Assembly: GCA_033725935.1 (NCBI GenBank)
Contig: MU867087.1
Span: 62,001-126,000, forward strand
From: Cladorrhinum sp. PSN259
Taxonomy: Eukaryota > Ascomycota > Sordariomycetes > Sordariales > Podosporaceae
DNA length: 64,000 nucleotides
Direction of reading: 5' to 3'
The notes below the pieces were generated by a model. The model was not told the DNA's origin. It made no database searches and was given only the letters and a program-made list of their open reading frames with translations. This document shows positions 1 through 9,198 of this stretch, piece by piece. The first letter of the stretch is position 1. Each line of letters opens with the position of its first letter. The position numbers were made by a program, and so were the translations under genes.

Positions 1-1785
1 TGATGACGGGCAAATGGGACCTCTTTTGTTAACCAGGATGTGCTTGAAAAAACTCATATTTCTCTGAATTTCCCTCACATGCCGCAGCTGTCAACCGCGA
101 ACTCTAATCTCTGCAGCAGATGCAATCTCCAACAACTAGGAAACAGGACTATGATCATCCCATGTCTGTTCTGTTCTATTTATCATCTGTACGCAGCAGT
201 GCAAAACCCGATTGCTGCTGTTGGCTTCCTGAGACGCTCACCCACGCCCCTGAAACCTTTTTTTATCACAAGCCGAGACCTCTGCCAGATCAGAGTAAAA
301 AATTTCAAGGATTTAGTGCCAGCATTTCTAGCCCCGTTTCGGCTGAAAGGTTCCACGAGGCTAATCAAAAGTGTCCGATCAAGTCGACACAGCCAATGGG
401 GTAGCGGGAATTCGATCTCATTGGGTACGGATATCTCCAGAATCTCCAAACCCATGAGTTTGATGGATTCCCAACCAGGCAATCCTCAATATTGGGCAGA
501 TGTTTCCGGTGGCATCCCATGTTGCAACCGTTTGTGATGGTTACGATGGCGCTATGAGCGCTTCTCTTTTCCAAATTCCGTGCGCTTTCTTTTATCTTGG
601 CATGTGGCAAAGGCCAGGCGGTACCTTGTGGGACTCACTACAGACAAGGAAATGATTGTCTAAAGAAAGGTATGGATTCTCAACTGTACCAATTGCACTG
701 ATGCGAGCGGGTATTCTTTATCCTCTAGTTTGTATTTTTAAGGAAAAGGTAGGAAACCCTATGCGTGGCAAAGGCGGTGTGATGGCTGCCAGCGCACAAG
801 TAATGTGGTAATGCGTTCATTTGCAAATCATGGTTCATCAGTGGCTTGGAGATATCAACATTTCCATGCTTGTAGAAAAGTAGAAGTATTGTGGTCGCAG
901 CAACTCGCCGAGATCTCCAGCATAAAGAACTCCAAGCATCATACTTATCAACGTCTTTTGGTGGGGTAATCGACTGGTCCTTAGTGAACTGTGTCAACTA
1001 GATTTCCACAGAGATTGCGATGACTTCTACTAGCCTTCTCGATCCCTCTGAACATCGACCGATTCCCTGCTTGTCCCATCACTTTCGGGCGGTAACCATA
1101 CATTATTACCTCATCATCAACCCTACGTGCCAATCACCAAATTGAATAAGCAAGACTTTACGGACTGGAGAGACTTGATGCCAAGAAAAAGAGAGGACAA
1201 CCGGTCTGCGTTATCCTCTGTAAGAACCTCTTCGGTCTGTGGTACCTGGATGCTCGACCTTATACAAATATATAGCCTTGCAACGCCTTCAGGTTGGTAC
1301 TTATAATCCGCCAAGTTGACCGACTTCGGCCAATGAGGTCATAGATAAGTGGTGTCTTGACAAGGTCCGTCACTATCACAATTTGGAAAACAGTCATTTT
1401 TGATGGGTATCGATGTCGATTCCTCTACTCTGATGCGCACCATGCTCCCGTGGCCCTCTCTTAAGGATCAAGTAAAGCCACCATCCAATGGCTGTCACGT
1501 CATCAGATCGGGCACAGGTCGACTTGTGTGTTTGTGTTTGAGATCACAAATTCCCAGCTTCCGGCCGGGCGGAGCGGCGTCTGTTCGTATCTTGATGAAA
1601 TTCCGATCTAAAGGAATCTAGAGCGCTTCCGATCCCTATGCTACACCGAGCTGAAAAATGAACCCATTTCCCAGAGACGTAGCCATAATGTGCGAATTAA
1701 CCGTTAACACCCCAAGCGAACCGCCGAAACAAATTCGTTAATCCTGCCCGCCAGGTCCCGTTGAAATTGATGTGGTGGGAAATGT
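1..1785. other. Intergenic, no gene recognised
   Basis: About 1.8 kb with only short overlapping open frames on both strands. None has a recognisable domain or a convincing splice structure. The sequence has no obvious repeat structure. The last part is the 3' flank of the RPS25 gene. Confidence 0.6.
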
Positions 1786-2234
1786 TTACTCGGCAGCGGT
1801 AACAGCGCGAGCTATATTCTTGTCAGCATGTCTTTCCCGTCTTTCCAGCTCCCAGTCGCAACGTACTGTAGATCTTCATCTTGCTGTGGCTGACGACCTG
1901 CTTGATCTGGCCCTTCTCCTCCAAGTCCTTGAGGCACCTCCGGGCGAGGGAGCCGTTGATCTTGAGTCTGTCGACGAGGGTAGCGACAGTCACGAGGCGG
2001 TAGGACTGGACATCCTTATAGAGCTTGTCGGAAGTGGTCTTGTCAAGGATGACGGCGTGCTGGGCCTTGTCCTTGACTGCATCCGAGAAATATTAAATGT
2101 CAGTCGGTCTTGTTCGCCCAGAAATCTCAATCGCAATTGCGATGCATCATCAAAATTTCGACAGAATTGTGCTTACCCTTTCCCTTGGACCACTTCTTCT
2201 TCTGCTTCTTAGCACCAGACGCAGCGGGAGCCAT
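1786..2234 (-). CDS. 40S ribosomal protein S25 (eS25), 97 aa, three exons
   Basis: Structural component of the small cytosolic ribosomal subunit. Exons on the minus strand are 2177-2234, 1867-2076 and 1786-1811 (294 nt, 97 aa plus stop). The protein starts MAPAASGAKKQKKKWSKGK and continues with the conserved core VQSYRLVTVATLVDRLKING. The small last exon encodes the end of IYTRAVTAAE. Donors are GTAAGC and GTACGT; the second intron (55 nt) has a TGCTGAC branch site before its TAG acceptor. The start is the first ATG, and the basic N-terminus is typical of the family. Reading past the second donor would replace the conserved IYTRA end with unrelated residues, so the tiny third exon is needed. 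It is divergent from RPS5, 300 bp away. Confidence 0.95.
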
Positions 2235-2534
2235 TTTGGATGATGTTCTGGTGGTTTGGTGAACGTTGAGGACCGGCTGTCGAGGTGCAAAAGGCGGGGA
2301 GATTTTTCTGACAGAGGCGCGCTTCCCTTCCCCAGCTTAGGTCAACCGAGCCCTAAGCATTTCGCAGCGTTGTGAGTGGCTGGTGGGGCGCCCTGACCAC
2401 CCCAAGCGGGGCCACCAAAAAAATCACGACTCCCGAACTCACAAGTTATTCTCAGTGTGCCGCATCCACGCCAACTCCAATCCATCACCACCTCGACGAC
2501 GGGAATCTTCGCAGTCAGTCACCAACCGCACAAC
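2235..2534. promoter_or_regulatory. Shared promoter region between RPS25 (-) and RPS5 (+)
   Basis: The start codons of the two small-subunit ribosomal protein genes lie 300 bp apart, facing away from each other. This gap must hold both 5' UTRs and both core promoters. A CCCTAA motif (about 2350-2356), reminiscent of telobox-type elements of fungal ribosomal protein promoters, is present. No clear TATA box is visible. Co-regulation is inferred from layout. Confidence 0.6.
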
Positions 2535-3514
2535 ATGTCTGAAGGCGAAGTCGAAGTGGCCTCCTACGAGGTTCTCCCCAAGGAGGTCCTCGCTGAGGTT
2601 GGCAGCATCAAGCTCTTCAGTATGTTGCACCTCTTATACAATTGCTGCATTGTGTGCATTGCTGCATGGTTGCCAAAAAACGTTTTCGGAGCTCCAGATT
2701 GCTGACCTCTTGTCAATTGCAGACCGCTGGAGCTACGAGGATGTCGAGATTCGCGACATCTCCTTGACGTAAGAGCCCACCATTTTTCCGAGAACGAAGA
2801 GGAGGATGAGGAGGAAGCAGACCACTCGACGAGCGACAGGCCAGCCATCATCACCGATCGACTTCGAATGACATGAAATTCTGGCTGGCCGCTGGGAGAT
2901 ATCTTGGGCACATGCAAAGAAATGGAGGCTAACGGGGTATTTCCTTTGCAGCGACTACATCCAGATCCGGTCTCCCGTATACCTCCCTCACTCCGCTGGT
3001 CGCTATGCCGCCAAGCGCTTCCGCAAGGCCAACTGCCCCATCATTGAGCGTCTCACCAACTCTCTGATGATGCACGGCCGTAACAACGGAAAGAAGCTCA
3101 TGGCCGTCCGCATCGTTGCCCACTCTTTCGAGATCGTACGGACTTTCCCCTGAGAACTTTGGAGATTGCGGAAACGGTAACTAACAAAAATGCCAGATTC
3201 ACTTGATGACCGACCAGAACCCCATCCAGATTGCCGTTGACGCCATTGTCAACTGCGGTCCCCGCGAAGACAGCACCCGTATCGGTTCCGCCGGTACCGT
3301 CCGCAGACAGGCCGTCGATGTCTCTCCCCTCCGCCGCGTCAACCAGGCTATCGCTCTCCTCACCACCGGTGCCCGCGAGGCCTCTTTCCGCAACGTCAAG
3401 TCTATTGCTGAGTGCCTTGCTGAGGAGCTCATCAACGCTGCCAAGGGCAGCAGCAACTCGTACGCCATCAAGAAGAAGGACGAGTTGGAGCGTGTCGCCA
3501 AGAGCAATCGGTAA
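2535..3514 (+). CDS. 40S ribosomal protein S5 (uS7), 210 aa, four exons
   Basis: Small-subunit head protein of the S7/S5 family that binds the 3' domain of 18S rRNA. Exons are 2535-2619, 2723-2768, 2952-3135 and 3197-3514 (633 nt). Conserved stretches are RWSYEDVEIRDISLTDYIQI, the family signature region AAKRFRKANCPIIERL, GRNNGKKLMAVRI and the C-terminal block VDVSPLRRVNQAI, ending in ELERVAKSNR. Introns fall in phases 1, 2 and 0, with donors GTATGT, GTAAGA and GTACGG. Length matches the family (about 210 aa). The start ATG is the first in the transcript frame. Confidence 0.96.
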
Positions 3515-4023
3515 ATTGTTGTATTGGTCGAAGGCATTTGGTTCGGGGCTGGGAGGATTTTACGGCTTGTTTTTCAGGGCTGCGTTGGGCTTCGTTCGGG
3601 TCACGGGGGATGCACTATTATGGCATTCTTGTCAAACAGGCACAAATAGGGTTCTCGCTAAAAAGGGAGCAAATCGTGAATTACTGACAGGCGCCTTGGG
3701 CTTTTACGAAGACGATGCTTGTGGCGTGCTCATGATCAACCCTGTGCCTGTGTGTAATGTTGATTTCCCTTTCTCTGGGAAGAAAGTGCGGTGTTCTACA
3801 TACAGAGATGATGGCCAGAAAAAAGACAAATTCGCTTCCATTTTTTTGCAACTATGAATGCGTTCCCAGTGAGATTGAGCCATGGTATATTTGACCAAGA
3901 AATTGTCCGCCAAACGCCTGGCTCTTCCGTTTGGAAAGATGATAAGAACTTGTGCCAAGTAGATCAAGAAATCCCAAGATTGCTTCAAGTCACATGAACT
4001 TTCGTTCAGACTCACACTCACTC
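3515..4023. other. Convergent 3' intergenic region
   Basis: About 500 nt between the stop codons of RPS5 (+) and the GNAT gene (-). It should hold both 3' UTRs. No coding or repeat structure is recognised. Confidence 0.6.
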
Positions 4024-5020
4024 TTACTGCATAACATCCGGCACGACAGGCCCACTGTTGACAAACTCAACGTGACCACCATCGCCCACTTGTACCCTCA
4101 ACCACATGCCGACATGAGGGATCCCTTCCTCGTACCAAGTCCCCATGGCCTCGTCGACTTCGAACCCATACTTTGCCCACGTGTGCACCGCACTCTCCTG
4201 AGCGTGCACGCAAATGAGACCTCGCCACTTAGGCAGGACCCCTCCTCCGCTGCCGCTCTCGTCCATCCCCAGGCGGTCGAACCCGACCTCCGAGGGGCGG
4301 GGGTTGAAGATTACGTAGTTTTGCTGCATCCAGCTCGTGGCGGCGCGGACGAGCTGGCCGGCTATTCCCATGCGGCGGAACTCGGGGAGGACCGCGAGGC
4401 GGCCGAGCTTCACGTACGGTTCTTGGCCGTCGTGGAAGCTGGTCGGGCGGTCCTTGGCCTCAAAGCCTAGGGATAACGGGGATGTTGGGCTTGGTAATTT
4501 TTCTGAGGAGGGGGTTTCTAGGTTTCTTTCAAGAGTGGGAGTGGTGACGGCGGTGGTGGTTAGTTGGCCGTCTATGTAGACGCCGCCATTTTGGGGGTGA
4601 GCTGGATGGGGGAAGGGCACCAGACGGATGGTGCCGATCGGCAGGGAGATGTGGGTGCTGCGTCTGGGGCGGAGGATGGTTCCCGACTCTGGGGAGATGA
4701 CGGCGGGGGTGTCGGTTTTGTTGACTGAGGCGTAGATTACCCAGTGGACTGAGAGGGTGTGTAAGTAAGCGACTAAAGTGGATATACATAAGGGAGAGGG
4801 TCAAAAGGAAATAAAAAAACTTACAGGATCGAGGGTCGTCTGAGTCGAATTCATTCTCGAGGGGGATGTTTTGCTCCTTCACGTAGACGGCCTCGCGGAC
4901 TGACATGGCATCCAGAAAAGTTTTGGGGATTATGGATGCTTGCTGCGTGTGAGGATTTGTCTTTTCGTACCTGTGCAGCACATCCTGGGGCTGCAACAGG
5001 GTGATGAAGGGTGTCCCCAT
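4024..5020 (-). CDS. GNAT-family N-acetyltransferase, 306 aa
   Basis: Predicted acetyl-CoA-dependent acetyltransferase; substrate unknown. Two exons, 4825-5020 and 4024-4748, are joined by a 76-nt intron (donor GTAAGT). The N-terminus carries VREAVYVKEQNIPLENEFD, the usual GNAT beginning in which a residue stretch before a Glu/Asp pair precedes the first strands. Motif A is VKLGRLAVLPEFRRMGIAG (about residues 185-203), with the RRMGIAG pyrophosphate-binding loop. After it come the helix LVRAATSWM and the C-terminal strand AKYGFEVDEAMGTWYEEGIPH. The stretch before motif A (about residues 115-170) is a Pro/Ser/Thr-rich insertion. Many fungi carry a homologue annotated only as GNAT domain protein. 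Confidence 0.85.
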
Positions 5021-5540
5021 TTTTATTTTGGTGGTGCGGATGATATGTATTCTTGATGTGTTTTGGTGGTGGACTTTGTCGGGTTCCTGCCTCTTGATGA
5101 TGTGTCTTGCAATGCAAAATGTGACAGTTGCGAGTGGCAGTGTAAGTGTAATTCAGATGACTCGAAAGGCAGGTTGGGGGGAAGGCTGCTCGGGGTTGGC
5201 CACTTGCCGATCGGCTCCGGTTTTTTTCGGCAGCTGCGAAGGCGAAACCCCGGGGATTCGGGCCCCGGATTGGAAGCCGCGTACGGGGCCGGATGGAAGT
5301 TCCATGTCCCACCAGATTATTGTTAGAACGGAAGTAACCATGGATGATGTGGATGGGATCTTTTAAGTTCAAGTTTTGCTCGCTTCACCTTGACCATCTT
5401 CAACAAATCAATTAATCGAGCAGTTCTTTAAAGCAGCAATTCGTCCATTTTAAATACCAGTAACAACAATGCCGCGGCCAAGGCATAACCTCGTCCTCTG
5501 CATGGGCCTCACCTGCGAGTAGGTTGATTCCAGCCCACAA
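5021..5540. other. Intergenic upstream of the GNAT gene
   Basis: Contains the GNAT promoter on the minus strand and the upstream flank of the dehydrogenase relic. No gene is recognised. Confidence 0.5.
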
Positions 5541-6245
5541 TTGCCTGCGTCACAAGGACGGAACTTGGGATCAGTGCTAACATTGCCTTTCCGTTGGTAC
5601 AGCTCTCAAAAAGTCGTTGCCGACATCCTCTGGCGGAGAAATTTTAGCATTGCCATGCTCTGCAATGGTCGAAACGAATACAACATTTTCAAAGCCTTTG
5701 CGGAGGGGCTCGAAAGAGAGTTTCCGGCGTGCCAAACCCCCTAGAAGCGGAAAATAACGACGCACATGGTCATTGGGGACTTTTCGGTCGATTTCATTGA
5801 GGATATCTACCGTGCAATAATCTCGGCACATTTCCCCTATGAACCGACTATTATCATCACCGCCTTCTCTCATTTGGAAGTCCAATCATTTGGTCAAAAC
5901 AGCTGGTTCAGTCTGAGCGCCACGGACCTTGGGCGGTCACTTGTGGTGAATCTTCTGGCTCCGCTCACCTTGATCCGGAAAAGCTTTGCTCATATGGAGA
6001 ATGCCCACTGGGGCCGCATTATATGGGTATCCTACGAACAACACGACCTTACTGGGAATGCTGCTGACTTTTGCTCGTACGTCACAACGGGAGCAATGGG
6101 TTCCATGTATTCAGCCTTGGACAACATGGAGCGTCATAAAGACATTAGACTGCGCAGAGTTGATGCTGAGCAGACGGGAGCTAACTGGGGGATGAAAGTG
6201 GCGAATGCAGTACTTCGAGAATGTCATTTGAGACAAGAGGAATGA
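5541..6245 (+). pseudogene. Short-chain dehydrogenase/reductase (SDR) relic with in-frame stop
   Basis: One continuous reading frame is interrupted by a TAG at 5742-5744. Before it lies ILWRRNFSIAMLCNGRN, resembling the first strand-helix region of classical SDRs. After it come a beta4-like segment, then VNLLAPLTLIRKSFAHM and WGRIIWVSY, which match the helix alpha-E/beta-5 region of SDRs. The catalytic Tyr is recognisable in CSYVTTGAMGSM, but the Lys four residues later is Gly. The N-terminal Gly-rich cofactor motif is absent. Together the missing motif, the lost catalytic Lys and the nonsense codon indicate a decayed gene. An unannotated intron removing the stop cannot be completely excluded, but no good GT-AG pair brackets it. 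Confidence 0.6.
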
Positions 6246-6627
6246 ATTCTGTGTAAAAATCAGCGGAATCAAAATTGTCAGCGACTGGCACAAGAAGGGA
6301 AGGGATGCATGTTTTAGATGGAGCAAAGCATAATTTAGAAGCTATCACGAACTTGGATGAAGGCACATATGATGCCATGTCACTCAGCAATTTTGCATAT
6401 CCGTGAGTAGTGTTTTGTCCGACAAAGGAGAGCCATGCCATGATTACAGCAGACTCAAATATTCGAATTACGACAGGTACCAGACAGACGATATTATTTA
6501 AACAAGTAGCATCTCCCAATCACTTTCCGCATACATCACTTGCATCCATGACATACGCATTTCCATACAATTCATTTGTATACACCAACCCCCCCCCCCC
6601 AAAAAAAAAAAAATGGAAGACTATCAA
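6246..6627. repeat. Intergenic with C12/A13 homopolymer junction at 6589-6613
   Basis: The 3' flank of the downstream minus-strand gene contains twelve C directly followed by thirteen A (6589-6613). Nothing else is recognised. Confidence 0.7.
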
Positions 6628-8622
6628 TCAGCAACGCCCTGACCATGACCCCGGCATTCTTCCCCCTTTACTCTTGGATTCAAAAGCCAAAGGCTGATTT
6701 GCCCAATCAAATTCTGATGATTCTTTATCTTCTTCTTCTTCTACTTCTTTTCCCCCTACTTTTTGTTTGTGACCCTGTTCTGATTCCTGTCCCTCAAGAT
6801 TACTACCATCTAAAAAAGGATTCTTTGATTCCACAGTACTTTTGGTATCAAGGCTCACTACAGGTGCAGGTGCAGGTGCAGGTGGTGCTGGTGCAGGCAC
6901 TTCGTCGCAGCCTAGTTCTGCGAGTTCGCTTGGAAGCTCCGAAATGGGGAACGAGCCGGGCAGTGAGGGTTTGTAGGTGAAGTGGGGAAGGGTCCAGGCT
7001 TGTTTTTGTTTGTCTGTTGCTTGAGAGAGGGAGAGTTTGGAGAAGTCGAGGCTGAAGGGTGATTGTGATTGCGATTGTGATTGGGATTGTGCTGGAGGAG
7101 GGGGAGGGGGAGGAGGTGGTGGTGGATGCGTGGGTGAGGTAGGTACTTTCCTTGTACCGAGTGATGAAGACTTGAGGAACGTAGAGAACGGCAGGGATCC
7201 CGTGCGTGTTGTTGATGACGCTGGAGATGGCTTGTTATTGGGCCCACTGGCCGGCGAGAAATAGCTAAAGGGCAGCGTGCTGTTGGTTTCTCCCGGCTCT
7301 CCTGTTCTGGGCAGGGTAGAGTGGAACCTAAATGGCGAGGTAGTAGTAGTCGTTGTTGTTGTTGTTGTTGTGTTTGCCTCGTACGTTTCCTTTTCGGTGG
7401 AAAAAGAAGATACTTCCTTCTCTTCTTCAACTCGAGCAGAAGCAGAGTTCTGGGCCTGAATGATGAGTCCCCTTCCCAGGGGATGTTCTCTTATCCTTTT
7501 CACGTCCTCTGGCCCAAATGCTTCGCCCGTCACTGGGTTCTTCCATTCCTTGTCGTGGCCCTTTAGCACGATGTCGTTGACCAGCTCCTGCATGTCCCAG
7601 GCGTACATGTCCGAAGTAGACAGAAAGCGTTCTCTGGGAATAACTGCTATGCTTGCTTTGGATTTGAAGGTGGTAGAGTTGGAGTACCAACCTGGGTTCT
7701 GAGCGGCAATGATCTCGTGCTCAAAGTGCATGACGGCTTCGTCAACGAACTTTCCAGGGTCGGGTGATGGAGGCAGAGCAGCGGCGAGGAGGGAGGCGCG
7801 GGTAGAGATTTCGACTGGAAGGACGGAAGTATAAAACGACGAAAGGTCGTCGGGGAGCAGTGACTCGAAGTCCTGGATAACGACATCAAGTGCTGCGTCA
7901 CGGTCGTAAAGGCTGATAGAGGCCGTTATGGAGCGTGCAAGAGCCCGGATGGGAGTTTGGGGTTTGACATATGACTCGGAGGATCCGTCCGTGTTGGAGG
8001 GCTGATAGGGGCGAGAAGAGGAGAGTTTCCCGTAGCCGATACCCCGAAGGAAGGCAAGCATGTCTTCGTCTAGATGGAGAGCTTCCTCCTCCGTTATTAT
8101 CTGGCGGTGGTCTTCACCGTTATCTTCAGCAACTCCTATCGGCGAGGACGAGGAAAAATTGACGACCTGGGAGATGCTGCCAAGATATTTGAGGGCTTGA
8201 ATTTCGGCCAGGAGGGTGGCGGCCCGGGCTGTGAGGTCAGCATATTTGGCTGTAAACGACTCCTCTAGAGCGGTGCGCTGTTCGGGAGTTAAACGTGAGG
8301 AGGAAGCCGACCGCAAGTGATTGGGCCAGTATTGCCGTTGAGGTTGTTGATGAGATGATCTTGGCGAGACGGTAGGGCCCCAGCTTGTGGCTGTTGTGTT
8401 AGTTGTCAGGGATGGAGATGAGCGGGTATGGGACTGGACTGAGGTCTGGCGTGAGGGAGTTGTGTCTGTTGTTGCAGAGTTGATGGTTGAAGGAGTTAAC
8501 GGTGGAGCTTGAGATGTCTGTTGAACTCTGGTACGACGGCTGACCGTATCGAGCCGAGTGAGAAGCGAGGACATCATCGTGGCCAAGATTTTAGAGAGAG
8601 GATAATCAAAGGGATCCCACAT
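6628..8622 (-). CDS. Unknown low-complexity fungal protein, 664 aa
   Basis: Single open frame; I do not recognise the family. The first 120 residues are Ser/Thr/Gln-rich. A helical segment, TPEQRTALEESFTAKYADL, leads into a Leu/Ala-rich helix. The middle (about residues 170-400) is the most ordered part, with conserved-looking blocks EEEALHLDEDMLAFLRGIGY, DMQELVNDIVLKG and WKNPVTGEAFGPEDVKRI. The C-terminal 270 residues are disordered, with a poly-Thr tract from a GTT repeat (about 7345-7371), a poly-Pro tract, Gln/Ser alternation and Ala/Pro repeats. Start ATG at 8622; MMSSLLTRL 15 codons later is an alternative. Function unknown; possibly a scaffold. Confidence 0.75.
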   Translation of the reverse strand: MWDPFDYPLSKILATMMSSLLTRLDTVSRRTRVQQTSQAPPLTPSTINSATTDTTPSRQTSVQSHTRSSPSLTTNTTATSWGPTVSPRSSHQQPQRQYWPNHLRSASSSRLTPEQRTALEESFTAKYADLTARAATLLAEIQALKYLGSISQVVNFSSSSPIGVAEDNGEDHRQIITEEEALHLDEDMLAFLRGIGYGKLSSSRPYQPSNTDGSSESYVKPQTPIRALARSITASISLYDRDAALDVVIQDFESLLPDDLSSFYTSVLPVEISTRASLLAAALPPSPDPGKFVDEAVMHFEHEIIAAQNPGWYSNSTTFKSKASIAVIPRERFLSTSDMYAWDMQELVNDIVLKGHDKEWKNPVTGEAFGPEDVKRIREHPLGRGLIIQAQNSASARVEEEKEVSSFSTEKETYEANTTTTTTTTTTTSPFRFHSTLPRTGEPGETNSTLPFSYFSPASGPNNKPSPASSTTRTGSLPFSTFLKSSSLGTRKVPTSPTHPPPPPPPPPPPAQSQSQSQSQSPFSLDFSKLSLSQATDKQKQAWTLPHFTYKPSLPGSFPISELPSELAELGCDEVPAPAPPAPAPAPVVSLDTKSTVESKNPFLDGSNLEGQESEQGHKQKVGGKEVEEEEDKESSEFDWANQPLAFESKSKGGRMPGSWSGRC

Positions 8623-9198
8623 CCAAGTTCCGATGTGTATAAGGAATCAGCAAAGGCAAACCTCAATGGTGATGATGCTTCAAAGCAACGAACGACAAGG
8701 TATGATAGAAGAGGGGGGACAGCCTGACCTGAGACCCCGCGCTCTCACGGCATTGGTCTGAGACAGACAGCCTTGGATATAATTAAGGCGACCTCCATCA
8801 TGCAAGAGCTCGTTAGCGCCAGCCACACCCACGGGCTGAAAGGAGGGAGCGCAGGGTTGCTGCAAATGTGCTTTGCCTCCGCCACCACGGAACAGCTTTG
8901 CAGGTGCCCAATTTCCATCTGCTTTTGTTGGAAAATACATCCAGTCTGTTTTTGTCGTTCTGATGTCTTCTCCACTTCCGGGGTTGTAAAATCAGAACGA
9001 GAGACCCATCACACAGTCATCGTTTATAACAAGAAAACAAAGTATGTATCGGAAATATTCCCCAGAGCTCATTTCAAGAGGTGCTAAACAATCATTAAAA
9101 GTGAATAGAAAGGGGTATAATGTGTTGCAGCTTAGACAAGGAACTCCAACCCAAACTCCCTGCTTATTTGTCTTCATGTTTCCCATGACCCCTATTAC
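8623..9198. other. Intergenic between two minus-strand genes
   Basis: About 575 nt holding the promoter of the low-complexity gene and the 3' flank of the PARP-like gene. No other feature is seen. Confidence 0.55.
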
